Shown here one piece after another: positions 1 through 5,437 of a stretch of 7,171 nucleotides of DNA (its first letter is position 1; every line of letters begins with the position of its first letter). The stretch is from contig DASXTS010000123.1 of assembly GCA_036505275.1 (NCBI GenBank), positions 1 to 7,171 on the forward strand, read 5' to 3'. This DNA comes from DASXTS01 sp036505275 (GTDB lineage Bacteria; Actinomycetota; Actinomycetes; Mycobacteriales; Pseudonocardiaceae). Below the pieces are notes generated by a model. That model was given only the letters and a program-made list of their open reading frames with translations, made no database searches and was not told the origin of the DNA. The position numbers were made by a program, and so were the translations under genes.

Positions 1-17
1 CACGGTGGGTACCTCCC
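1..17 (-). promoter_or_regulatory. Ribosome binding site and GTG start of a gene leaving the window to the left
   Basis: On the minus strand GGGAGG (positions 17-12) is followed after 8 nt by GTG (3-1), a well-formed translation start. Only the start codon lies in the window, so the product is unknown. The leader (about 34-1) resembles the leader of the lipoprotein gene at 1058: both read CAAGG, CATCCGG, GGGAGG and an ACCC-rich stretch in the same order before the start. This supports a real start and hints at a paralogous or co-regulated gene. The inference rests on a short sequence. Confidence 0.4.
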
Positions 18-70
18 TTCCGGATGCCTTGCTGTTGCTGTTGCTGAGGTTGTGCTTCGGCTGGATAAGG

Positions 71-119
71 CGAGGATGTGACATCTCCCCGGTCTAGATG
101 GGGAAATGTCACATCGTCG
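71..119. terminator. Long near-perfect hairpin downstream of the lipoprotein gene
   Basis: A 10-bp perfect arm GATGTGACAT (75-84) pairs with ATGTCACATC (106-115). An inner 5-bp stem TCCCC/GGGGA (86-90 with 100-104) lies beyond one C/A mismatch and closes a 9-nt loop. Three further pairs (71-73 with 117-119) follow a G/G mismatch outside. It starts 30 nt past the lipoprotein stop codon, as expected of a terminator; there is no T-tract, which is common in actinobacteria. Because the arms contain TGTGACAT/ATGTCACA and the dyad sits upstream of the probable leftward gene start at 3, it could instead be a protein-binding operator. Confidence 0.6.
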
Positions 120-149
120 CCATAATGGTGCGGCGGCTGGCGAGAGGCC

Positions 150-1058
150 TCAGACGCCGGCCTTGCCGCCCTGGGGGGTGACGGCGAACCAGACGCCGCC
201 GACGCCCTGGCCGTTGGTGTCGCACGGCTTGGTGTCCTTGGCGTAGCGGTACACCGGCCAGCCGGCGACGGTGACCTGCAGGCTGCCGTCGGCCCGCTTG
301 ACGGTGCCGACCAGGGACCGGTCGACGCCGTCCACCTGGACATCGGCGGTCGGGGTGATCACCGGAGGCCAGGCGGCCGCGCAGTCGCCGGCGCAGTTGG
401 ACTTGGACGGCTTCGCGGTGTCCTTGTCGAAGCGGTAGAGCGTCATGCCCTCACGGTCGGTGAGGATCAGGCCGAGCTTGCCGACCTTCATGGCGACGAT
501 CGAGAAGGCCGGCGCGGCCTGGCCCTGCTGGCCGCCCGCGAGAGCCTTCTTGCCCTGCGGGGTGGCGGCGAACCAGCTGCCGCCGGCGCCCTGGCCCTTG
601 ATGTCGCCAGGGTTGGTGTCCTTGACGTAGCGGTACAGCGGCCAGCCGGCGACGGTGACCTGCTGGCTGCCGTCGGCCCTCGCTACGGTGCCGACCACCG
701 CGCGGTCGACGCCGTCGAGGGTGACCTCAGGCGACGAGGTGGTCAGTGGCAGCCAGACGGAGGCACAGTCGCCCTCGCAGTTGGACTTCGGCGGCTTGGC
801 CGTGTCCTTGTCGAACCGGTAGAGAGTCAGGCCGTTGCCGTCGGTGAGGATTGTGCCGAGCTCGGCGTTGCCGGTGGCTACCAGCGACGCCACGGCCCGG
901 TTGGCCTCGGTGGCTTCGGTGGCTTCGGTGGCCGCGGTGGCTTCGGTGGCCGCGGCCGGTGAGGCCTCGCCGTCGATCGAGCCACCGCGCGAGCAGCCGG
1001 CGGCGATGCCGAGCAGCAGCGCCGCGGCCACCACGGTGATGATCCTTGCGGTCCGCAT
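150..1058 (-). CDS. Secreted lipoprotein with two tandem COG4315/Lipoprotein_15 domains
   Basis: Predicted lipoprotein of 302 residues, anchored outside the membrane; the family has no settled biochemical role that I know of. The N-terminus MRTAR, a hydrophobic stretch and the lipobox AAGC (Cys about 22) form a type II signal peptide. A low-complexity Thr/Glu/Ala linker (about 35-55) follows. Two domains (about 66-172 and 193-300) are roughly 70% identical by hand count. Each holds two Yx(FWY)xxD motifs (YRFDKD in both, then YRYVKD or YRYAKD), a Cys-x3-Cys pair (NCEGDC, NCAGDC) and a GWPxYRY segment. The start at 1058 is chosen because it gives the signal peptide directly and has GGGAGGG upstream; an in-frame ATG at 1151 would bury the signal under 31 extra residues. 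The second domain has Cys where the first has Gly (KPCD versus NPGD). The gene lies 89 bp downstream of soxR on the same strand and could be read from it or from its own promoter. Confidence 0.87.
   Translation of the reverse strand: MRTARIITVVAAALLLGIAAGCSRGGSIDGEASPAAATEATAATEATEATEANRAVASLVATGNAELGTILTDGNGLTLYRFDKDTAKPPKSNCEGDCASVWLPLTTSSPEVTLDGVDRAVVGTVARADGSQQVTVAGWPLYRYVKDTNPGDIKGQGAGGSWFAATPQGKKALAGGQQGQAAPAFSIVAMKVGKLGLILTDREGMTLYRFDKDTAKPSKSNCAGDCAAAWPPVITPTADVQVDGVDRSLVGTVKRADGSLQVTVAGWPVYRYAKDTKPCDTNGQGVGGVWFAVTPQGGKAGV
903..956. repeat. Six 9-bp tandem repeats encoding a Thr-Glu/Ala-Ala linker
   Basis: Units of the form GGCTTCGGT run in phase six times (903, 912, 921, 930, 939, 948), with variants GGCCTCGGT and GGCCGCGGT/C. 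Read on the minus strand they encode T-E-A or T/A-A-A triplets, forming the flexible linker between the lipid anchor and the first repeat domain. Such 9-bp arrays can change copy number without shifting the frame. Confidence 0.8.
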
Positions 1059-1147
1059 GATGGGGGGTTCCCTCCCGTAACCGGATGTCCTTGTTGTCGG
1101 CCGGTACGGAAGCGTTGGCCCAGAGAGTTCAATGGCTGTGGTCGCCG

Positions 1148-1645
1148 TCACACCCGGATGGCGGTTGATTCGGCTTTGTGTAACTCACCCTCATCGGCGG
1201 TCAGTCGCTTCGGGAGGTAGGCGGCGCCGGGGCCGCCGGCTGCCGCGACGTCCTGCGGGTTGGAGATGGCGCAGCGGCGCAGGGAGAGGCAGCCGCAACC
1301 GATGCAGGAGTCGAGGCCGTCGCGTAGCGCCATGAGGGCGGTGATCTGGTCGTCCAACCGCCGGCGCCAGCCTCGGGACAGCCGGGTCCAGTCGGCCTTG
1401 GTCGGCGTGCGGCCCTCGGGCAGTTGAGCCAACGAGGCGCGGATCTCGTCCAGACTCAGGCCGACGTTGCGCGCGGCGCGGATGAAGGCCAGCCGGCGCA
1501 GCACGTGCCGCTGGTAGCGGCGCTGCCCGCCCGACGTCCGTGCCGCGTCGATGAGCCCGAGCCGCTCGTAGTACCGGAGCGCGGACGCCGCGACACCGCT
1601 GCGGCTGGCGACCTCGCCGACGGTGAGCAGGTCGGTGGAGAGCAT
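1148..1645 (-). CDS. soxR: Redox-sensing MerR-family transcriptional regulator SoxR
   Basis: Cytoplasmic transcription factor of 165 residues that senses redox-active compounds through a [2Fe-2S] cluster. The N-terminal winged-helix DNA-binding domain is clear: LTVGEVASRSGV (7-18), ALRYYERLGLI (22-32) and GGQRRY (39-44). A dimerisation helix follows at about 85-111, then the cluster loop CIGCGCLSLRRC with Cys114, 117, 119 and 125, the exact C-x2-C-x-C-x5-C spacing of E. coli SoxR. The start at 1645 puts the protein close to family length (E. coli SoxR is 154 residues). The purine-rich AAGGAGGAGG at 1668-1659 is 13 nt upstream, somewhat far. A frame open to 1711 would add 22 residues absent from the family. 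The gene is divergent from the SDR gene and shares its operator at 1672-1687, so it probably controls that cluster and may be autoregulated. In actinobacteria SoxR responds mainly to redox-active metabolites rather than to superoxide (established for Streptomyces); that it does so here is inferred. Confidence 0.93.
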   Translation of the reverse strand: MLSTDLLTVGEVASRSGVAASALRYYERLGLIDAARTSGGQRRYQRHVLRRLAFIRAARNVGLSLDEIRASLAQLPEGRTPTKADWTRLSRGWRRRLDDQITALMALRDGLDSCIGCGCLSLRRCAISNPQDVAAAGGPGAAYLPKRLTADEGELHKAESTAIRV

Positions 1646-1666
1646 GGCCGCCGGTCCACCTCCTCC

Positions 1667-1697
1667 TTGACTTGAAGCTGACTTCAACTCCCAGTAT
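1667..1697 (+). promoter_or_regulatory. SoxR-type operator/promoter with 19-bp spacer, driving the SDR cluster
   Basis: A -35 TTGACT (1667-1672) and a -10-like CAGTAT (1692-1697) are separated by 19 bp, the overlong spacing that MerR-family activators correct by distorting DNA. Between them lies the perfect inverted repeat TTGAAG-CTGA-CTTCAA (1672-1687). It has the same size and N4 centre as the E. coli soxS SoxR site, CCTCAAG-N4-CTTGAGG, though the half-sites differ. The predicted transcription start, about 7 nt past the -10, falls at or beside the ATG at 1705, implying a leaderless mRNA. The -10 match to TATAAT is only partial. Confidence 0.75.
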
Positions 1698-1704
1698 GGG
1701 CTAC

Positions 1705-2427
1705 ATGTCATCGGTAGCAGTCATCACCGGCGCGTCCTTCGGCTTCGGGCGCGCCCTCGCAACGGCGTTGGCCCGCCAAGGCTGGACACTCGTGCTGGAC
1801 GCGCGGCGGCCGGCGCCGCTGCGCGAGGTCGAATCGTCGCTGGGTGACGGTGTCATCGCGCTGCCAGGCGATATCGCCGAACCGGATCACCGGGCCGAGC
1901 TGGCCGCCGAGGTGCGCCGGCTCGGCCGGCTCGACCTGCTGGTGAACAACGCCAGCACGCTCGGCCCGAGCCCGCTGCCACCGCTGGCCGGCTATCCGTT
2001 GGACGAGCTCGCGGCCGTCTACCGGGTGAACGTGTTCGCCCCGCTGGCGCTCACCCAGGCCGTGCTGCCGCTGCTGCGGGCGTCCGGCGGCGCGATCGTC
2101 AACATCAGCTCGGATGCCGCTGTGGAGGCCTACCCCGGCTGGGGCGGCTACGGCTCGGCCAAGGCCGCGCTGGACCAGCTCTCCGCGGTGCTCGGTGCGG
2201 AGGAGCCGGACCTGCGCGTGTACGCCTTCGACCCAGGTGACATGCGCACCGATATGCATCAGCAGGCCTTCCCCGGCGAGGACATCTCGGACCGGCCGGA
2301 GCCCGAGACCGTGCTGCCGGCCCTGCTGCGGCTGCTGGACAGCAGGCCGCCCAGCGGCCGCTACCGGGCGGGCGACCTCGCCCCGGGCAACGAAACCGTC
2401 GAACCCGAAGCTGCGGTGACGCGGTGA
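1705..2427 (+). CDS. Short-chain dehydrogenase/reductase (SDR), probably NADP-dependent
   Basis: Soluble Rossmann-fold oxidoreductase of 240 residues, a classical SDR by length and motifs. The nucleotide-binding loop is TGASFGFG (8-15). After strand 2 comes LDARRP (31-36), where Arg34/Arg35 suggest NADP(H) preference. NNAS (81-84) replaces the commoner NNAG. The catalytic set is Asn109, Ser136 (in NISSDA), Tyr149 and Lys153 (YGSAK). The substrate is not predictable. ATG 1705 is preferred over ATG 1696 and TTG 1672: it begins right before the first strand, lacks a Shine-Dalgarno and coincides with the predicted transcription start. The 1672 start would lie inside the operator. It is the first gene of the cluster divergent from soxR, and its stop overlaps the next gene by 4 bp (GTGA). 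Oxidoreductases are common SoxR targets in actinobacteria, so reduction or detoxification of a redox-active compound is a reasonable inference. Confidence 0.92.
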   Translation: MSSVAVITGASFGFGRALATALARQGWTLVLDARRPAPLREVESSLGDGVIALPGDIAEPDHRAELAAEVRRLGRLDLLVNNASTLGPSPLPPLAGYPLDELAAVYRVNVFAPLALTQAVLPLLRASGGAIVNISSDAAVEAYPGWGGYGSAKAALDQLSAVLGAEEPDLRVYAFDPGDMRTDMHQQAFPGEDISDRPEPETVLPALLRLLDSRPPSGRYRAGDLAPGNETVEPEAAVTR

Positions 2428-3533
2428 CGATGACGACCGGGGTAACCACGCGCGGGCTGCCGCCGGCGCTGACCCGGTTCGAGCTGCCCGCGGCGCTGGC
2501 CGCGACCGAGCCACCGGAGGCCCGCGGACTGGGCCGCGACGGCGTGCGGCTGCTGGTGGCCACCCCGGACGCGGTATGGCACAGCCACTTCGCCGAGCTG
2601 CCGCGGTACCTGAAGCCCGGCGACCTCCTGGTGGTGAACACCTCGGCCACCCAGCCCGCCGCCGTGGACGGCCGGCTCCGCGACGGCGCGCGGCGCGTCA
2701 CCGTGCACTTCTCGACCGCCCTGGACGACGGCTCCTGGCTGGTCGAGCTGCGCCCGCGAGAGCGGGCCACCGGGCCGGTGCGGGACGCGGTCGCCGGCCA
2801 GCGGGTCGACCTGCCGGGAGGCGCCACGCTGACCCTGCTCGCCGGGTACCCGGGCGGCGGCCCCGGCAGCGACCGCCTGTGGCGCGCCTCCGTCAGCACC
2901 GATGTCCGGCACCTGCTCACCACCAACGGCCGGCCGATCGCATACGGCTACGTCACGAAGCGCTGGCCACTGCCGGCGTACCAGACGGTCTTCGCCAGGA
3001 CGACGGACGACGCCGATGGCTCCGCGGAAATGCCGAGCGCAGGCCGGCCGTTCAGCACCGGGCTGGTCACCGAGCTGGTCACCACGGGCGTCGCGGTAGT
3101 CCCGGTGACCCTGCACACCGGGGTGTCGTCGCTGGAGAAGCACGAGCCGCCGCTGCCAGAGCGCTTCCGGGTGCCGGCGTCCACCGCGCGGCTGGTGAAC
3201 GCCACTCGCGCCGGCGGCGGGCGGGTGGTCGCGGTCGGCACCACCGTGACCCGCGCGCTGGAGACGGTGGCCGACGAGGACGGCACCGTCCGTGCCGGCG
3301 ACGGCTGGACCGAACTCGTGCTCGGGCCGGACCGGCCGGCCAGGACCGTCGACGGTCTTGTCACCGGCTGGCACGAGCCCGGCGCGTCGCACCTGCTGCT
3401 GCTGGAGGCCGTGGCCGGCGCGCGGCTGGTCGGCGAGGCATACCGTGAGGCGATCCGCGAGCGTTACCTGTGGCACGAGTTCGGCGACAGCAGCCTGCTG
3501 CTGCCGGACCGGCCGGAACGGAGGCAGACGTGA
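2424..3533 (+). CDS. Divergent QueA-family protein (SAM:tRNA ribosyltransferase-isomerase-like)
   Basis: A 369-residue protein with the QueA architecture from end to end; true QueA transfers and rearranges the ribosyl group of SAM onto deazaguanine in tRNA to make epoxyqueuosine. Recognisable blocks in order are LKPGDLLVVNTSATQPAA (63-80), LPAYQTVFA (183-191), SAEMPSAGRPFS (200-211; QueA has a GS-x5-TAGLHFT-type block), VTLHTGVSS (228-236), RVVAVGTTVTRALE (267-280), TGWHEPGASHLLLL (314-327; QueA TNFHLP) and RYLWHEFGDSSLLLP (347-361). Several usually invariant positions are changed: LHF is RPF and TNFHLP is TGWHEP. No tgt or other queuosine gene lies in the window, so tRNA modification is uncertain; action on another deazapurine or nucleoside is possible. 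The GTG at 2424 overlaps the SDR stop (GTGA); ATG 2430 is the alternative. Its 3' end overlaps the PPOX gene by 4 bp. Confidence 0.85.
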   Translation: MTMTTGVTTRGLPPALTRFELPAALAATEPPEARGLGRDGVRLLVATPDAVWHSHFAELPRYLKPGDLLVVNTSATQPAAVDGRLRDGARRVTVHFSTALDDGSWLVELRPRERATGPVRDAVAGQRVDLPGGATLTLLAGYPGGGPGSDRLWRASVSTDVRHLLTTNGRPIAYGYVTKRWPLPAYQTVFARTTDDADGSAEMPSAGRPFSTGLVTELVTTGVAVVPVTLHTGVSSLEKHEPPLPERFRVPASTARLVNATRAGGGRVVAVGTTVTRALETVADEDGTVRAGDGWTELVLGPDRPARTVDGLVTGWHEPGASHLLLLEAVAGARLVGEAYREAIRERYLWHEFGDSSLLLPDRPERRQT

Positions 3534-3952
3534 GCTTCACCCCGGCGGAACGCAACTACCTGGGCAGCCAGCGGCTCGGGCGGCTGGCCACGGTCGACCG
3601 CAACGGGTCGCCCCAGAACAACCCGGTCGGGTTCGAGTACAACCCCAAGACCGGCACCATTGACATCCACGGCCGCAACCTCGGCGCCACCCGCAAATTC
3701 CGCAACGTCGCCGCCAGCGGCCGGGTTGCCTTCGTGGTTGACGACATCGCATCGCTACAACCGTGGCGGGTCCGCGGTATCGAGATCCGCGGCCGGGCCG
3801 AGGCGCTGGTCGAGCAGGAGCCGAGCCGGGACTACTTCAGCCCGGAGGTCATCCGCATCCACCCAGAACAGATCTTCAGCTGGGGCATCGAGCCGGACGC
3901 CGGCGGCCTGAGCCGGCGGGTCGTCCGCGCCGAAGCCGGAAGCGCTCAATAA
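3530..3952 (+). CDS. PPOX-class putative F420-dependent oxidoreductase
   Basis: Small cytoplasmic split-barrel protein of 140 residues, resembling the pyridoxamine 5'-phosphate oxidase-like group known from actinobacteria (MSMEG_5819 type). Such proteins bind flavin or deazaflavin F420; most have no defined substrate. Family blocks are RLGRLATV (15-22), PQNNPVGFEYNP (28-39), TGTIDIHGRNL (41-51), the cofactor-phosphate-type RKFRNV (55-60), GRVAFVVDD (64-72), PWRVRGIEIRGRAE (78-91) and IRIHPEQIFSWGIE (107-120). The GTG at 3530 is chosen for the GGAGG six nt upstream and the GTGA overlap with the preceding stop. An in-frame ATG at 3470 would add 20 residues inside the QueA-like gene and is unlikely. 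The overlap implies translational coupling, so the SDR, QueA-like and PPOX proteins are probably made together. F420 use is inferred from the family. Confidence 0.9.
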   Translation: MSFTPAERNYLGSQRLGRLATVDRNGSPQNNPVGFEYNPKTGTIDIHGRNLGATRKFRNVAASGRVAFVVDDIASLQPWRVRGIEIRGRAEALVEQEPSRDYFSPEVIRIHPEQIFSWGIEPDAGGLSRRVVRAEAGSAQ

Positions 3953-3981
3953 CAGATAGACGCGGGTAATAGCCTCTCGCC

Positions 3982-5385
3982 ATGGCCCTCAGGATGGCCC
4001 AGCGGCGCGATCTGGCATTGCTGGTCGCCGGCATGGGCCTGTCGGCAATCGGGACGCATGTCACGTTCATCGCATTGCCATTCCATCTGCGGCACGGCGG
4101 GCCGTACGTTATTTCGGCCCTGATGATGGCCTCACTGATACCGGTCGCATTGGGCGGACCGGTCGCCGGCTGGCTGGTCGACCGCTTTCCAAACCGGCGG
4201 ATGACGGTCTGGACCCAGCTCGTCGCGGCCGGCGCGGCGATCGGGCTGGTGTTCGCGCTCGACACGCTGCCGCTGGTGCTGCTGCTGCTCTTTGTCATCG
4301 GCTCGACGGCCGCGGTGACCTCGCCGGCGGTGTCCGCCCTGCTGCCACGGCTGACCGGGGAGGACGAGGCCACCCGCGGTTATTCGTGGCTGGCCACCGC
4401 CCGCTCGATCGGCACGCTGGCCGGGCTCGGGCTGGGCGGGGCGCTTGCCTCCGGCCCCGGCGTCCGGGTCGCGCTCGTGGTGGACGCGGTGAGCTTCCTC
4501 GTGCTGGCCGCGGCGCTGCGGGCCGTCGGCGCCGAGCGCGACCCACGGCGGGAAGCGAGCGACGCCACCCAGAAGGGCGCGCAGCAGCGCGGATTCGCCT
4601 CGGCCATGGCCGGCCTGCGGTGGCTGCGCGACGACCGGGTGCTGTTCGCCGCCATCGTCGGCTTCGGCGTCGCTGTGCTGCTGGCAGTGCTGATCAACGT
4701 CGCCGACGTCTACTTCGTCACCGAGGTGCTGCGCGCCGGTGGCCTGGCCTACGGCGTGATCGCCGCTTCGTGGGCGGTCGGGATGATCGCTGGCGCGCGG
4801 CTGGCCGGGACACTGCGCACCGACCGCTCGCTGGCCGCCGGCCTGTTCGGGTGCGGTGTCGCGATCGGCGCCGTGCTGCTCGTGCCGGCGGCGTTCCCGT
4901 CTGTGCCGGTCACCGTCGCGTGCTGGCTCATCGGCGGCGCCTGCAATGCCGTGCAGAACGTGGCCATCCAGGGCCTGGTGCGTTCTCGGGTCCCAGACGA
5001 GCTGCGCGGCCGTGCGTTCGCCGGCATGAACTCGGCCGTCGTGACGGCCAATGTGCTCGGCACGTTCGCCGGCGGCCCGGCCACCGCGACCCTCGGACCC
5101 CGACTGGTGTTCGTCACCGCCGGCATCGGCACGGCCATCTCCGCGGCCATCGCGCTGGCCGTCGTCCTGCCCAGGCTCGGCGCCGGCACAGCCGCCACAC
5201 CAGCCGCCACACCAGCCGCCACACCAGCCGTCACTGTTTCCGTCAGGCCGGCGGCGACGCGCGACCCTGTTCCGGCCGCGCCGATGGACCCGCCCGGCGC
5301 CGTGGTGCGAGCCCCGATCCGACCTCGACAAGAAAATCTTGGACGGCATGTCGATCCGGCCGGACCCCGTTCGACGCGTCAGTAG
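3982..5385 (+). CDS. MFS transporter, probable drug/metabolite efflux (MFS_3 type)
   Basis: Integral membrane protein of 467 residues with twelve predicted membrane helices, beginning at about residues 10, 42, 74, 97, 135 and 155 in the first half; the second half starts after a basic central loop (about 185-205, ERDPRREASDATQKGAQQR). The motif-A-like GWLVDRFPNRR follows helix 2 (about 63-73), and a VPDELRGRAFAG segment before helix 11 is typical of MFS_3/enterobactin-exporter-like proteins. The last helix ends near residue 398. A 68-residue Pro/Ala/Arg-rich cytoplasmic tail with a 12-bp tandem repeat then follows, and its end overlaps the putative promoter of the DGPF gene. ATG 3982 lies 29 bp after the PPOX stop with no clear Shine-Dalgarno; ATG 3994 is an alternative. 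Position at the end of the SoxR-linked cluster suggests export of the compound that the cluster senses or modifies, but the substrate is unknown. Confidence 0.88.
   Translation: MALRMAQRRDLALLVAGMGLSAIGTHVTFIALPFHLRHGGPYVISALMMASLIPVALGGPVAGWLVDRFPNRRMTVWTQLVAAGAAIGLVFALDTLPLVLLLLFVIGSTAAVTSPAVSALLPRLTGEDEATRGYSWLATARSIGTLAGLGLGGALASGPGVRVALVVDAVSFLVLAAALRAVGAERDPRREASDATQKGAQQRGFASAMAGLRWLRDDRVLFAAIVGFGVAVLLAVLINVADVYFVTEVLRAGGLAYGVIAASWAVGMIAGARLAGTLRTDRSLAAGLFGCGVAIGAVLLVPAAFPSVPVTVACWLIGGACNAVQNVAIQGLVRSRVPDELRGRAFAGMNSAVVTANVLGTFAGGPATATLGPRLVFVTAGIGTAISAAIALAVVLPRLGAGTAATPAATPAATPAVTVSVRPAATRDPVPAAPMDPPGAVVRAPIRPRQENLGRHVDPAGPRSTRQ
5191..5226. repeat. Three 12-bp tandem repeats in the MFS C-terminal tail
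   Basis: GCCGCCACACCA occurs three times in perfect tandem (5191, 5203, 5215), followed by a degenerate GCCGTCACT. It encodes A-A-T-P repeats immediately after the last membrane helix. The unit length keeps the frame, so copy number can vary between strains without inactivating the transporter. Confidence 0.85.
5349..5375 (+). promoter_or_regulatory. Putative ECF42-type promoter for the DGPF-sigma module
   Basis: TGTCGA (5349-5354) and CGAC (5372-5375) are separated by 17 bp, the spacing normal for ECF promoters. From memory of work on Streptomyces ECF42, that group recognises TGTCGA at -35 and CGA/TC at -10 upstream of DGPF genes; I could not check this here. The element lies inside the end of the MFS coding region, 63 bp before the DGPF start. 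The predicted transcription start is about 5382-5384, at the MFS stop codon. Confidence 0.6.
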
Positions 5386-5409
5386 CGCCGGGCCAGCAGC
5401 CCGGTGCTA
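5383..5409 (+). terminator. 11-bp hairpin at the MFS stop codon
   Basis: TAGCGCCGGGC (5383-5393) pairs with GCCCGGTGCTA (5399-5409) around the loop CAGCA; ten Watson-Crick pairs plus one G-T pair. It begins with the TAG stop codon of the MFS gene and has no T-tract. It may terminate the SoxR-linked cluster. If the promoter at 5349-5375 is real, it is also the first structure of the DGPF mRNA. Confidence 0.6.
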
Positions 5410-5437
5410 GCCCACAACAACCGAGGAGATACCAACC

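Noticed and set aside
1059..1147. Possible lipoprotein promoter with -35 TTGAAC (minus strand, 1132-1127)
   Set aside because: No convincing -10 follows at 16-19 bp; the gap holds only the ribosome binding site and duplicated leader that I can support.
1059..1151. Upstream ATG giving a 333-residue version of the lipoprotein
   Set aside because: It would place 31 polar residues before the signal peptide and lacks the GGGAGGG site found before the start at 1058.
1672..1704. TTG 1672 or ATG 1696 as the SDR start
   Set aside because: Both lie upstream of the predicted transcription start, and the first lies inside the SoxR dyad; ATG 1705 begins the Rossmann fold directly.
1646..1711. Longer soxR frame starting at 1711
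   Set aside because: The extra residues are encoded by the operator and ribosome binding site and match nothing in the MerR family.
2361..3476. A 371-codon minus-strand frame opposite the QueA-like gene
   Set aside because: It has no recognisable domain, while the plus-strand frame matches QueA blocks throughout.
3470..3529. 20-residue N-terminal extension of the PPOX protein
   Set aside because: GTG 3530 has GGAGG at good spacing and the family starts there; the extension is out-of-frame QueA-like coding sequence.
3961..3982. TAATAG (3967-3972) as a -10 for a separate leaderless MFS promoter
   Set aside because: There is no -35 at the right distance, the last base deviates, and the gap to the ATG (9 nt) is longer than expected.
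4132..5349. A 405-codon minus-strand frame opposite the MFS gene
   Set aside because: It is low-complexity His/Gln/Arg/Gly-rich antisense; the MFS helices and motifs on the plus strand are unambiguous.
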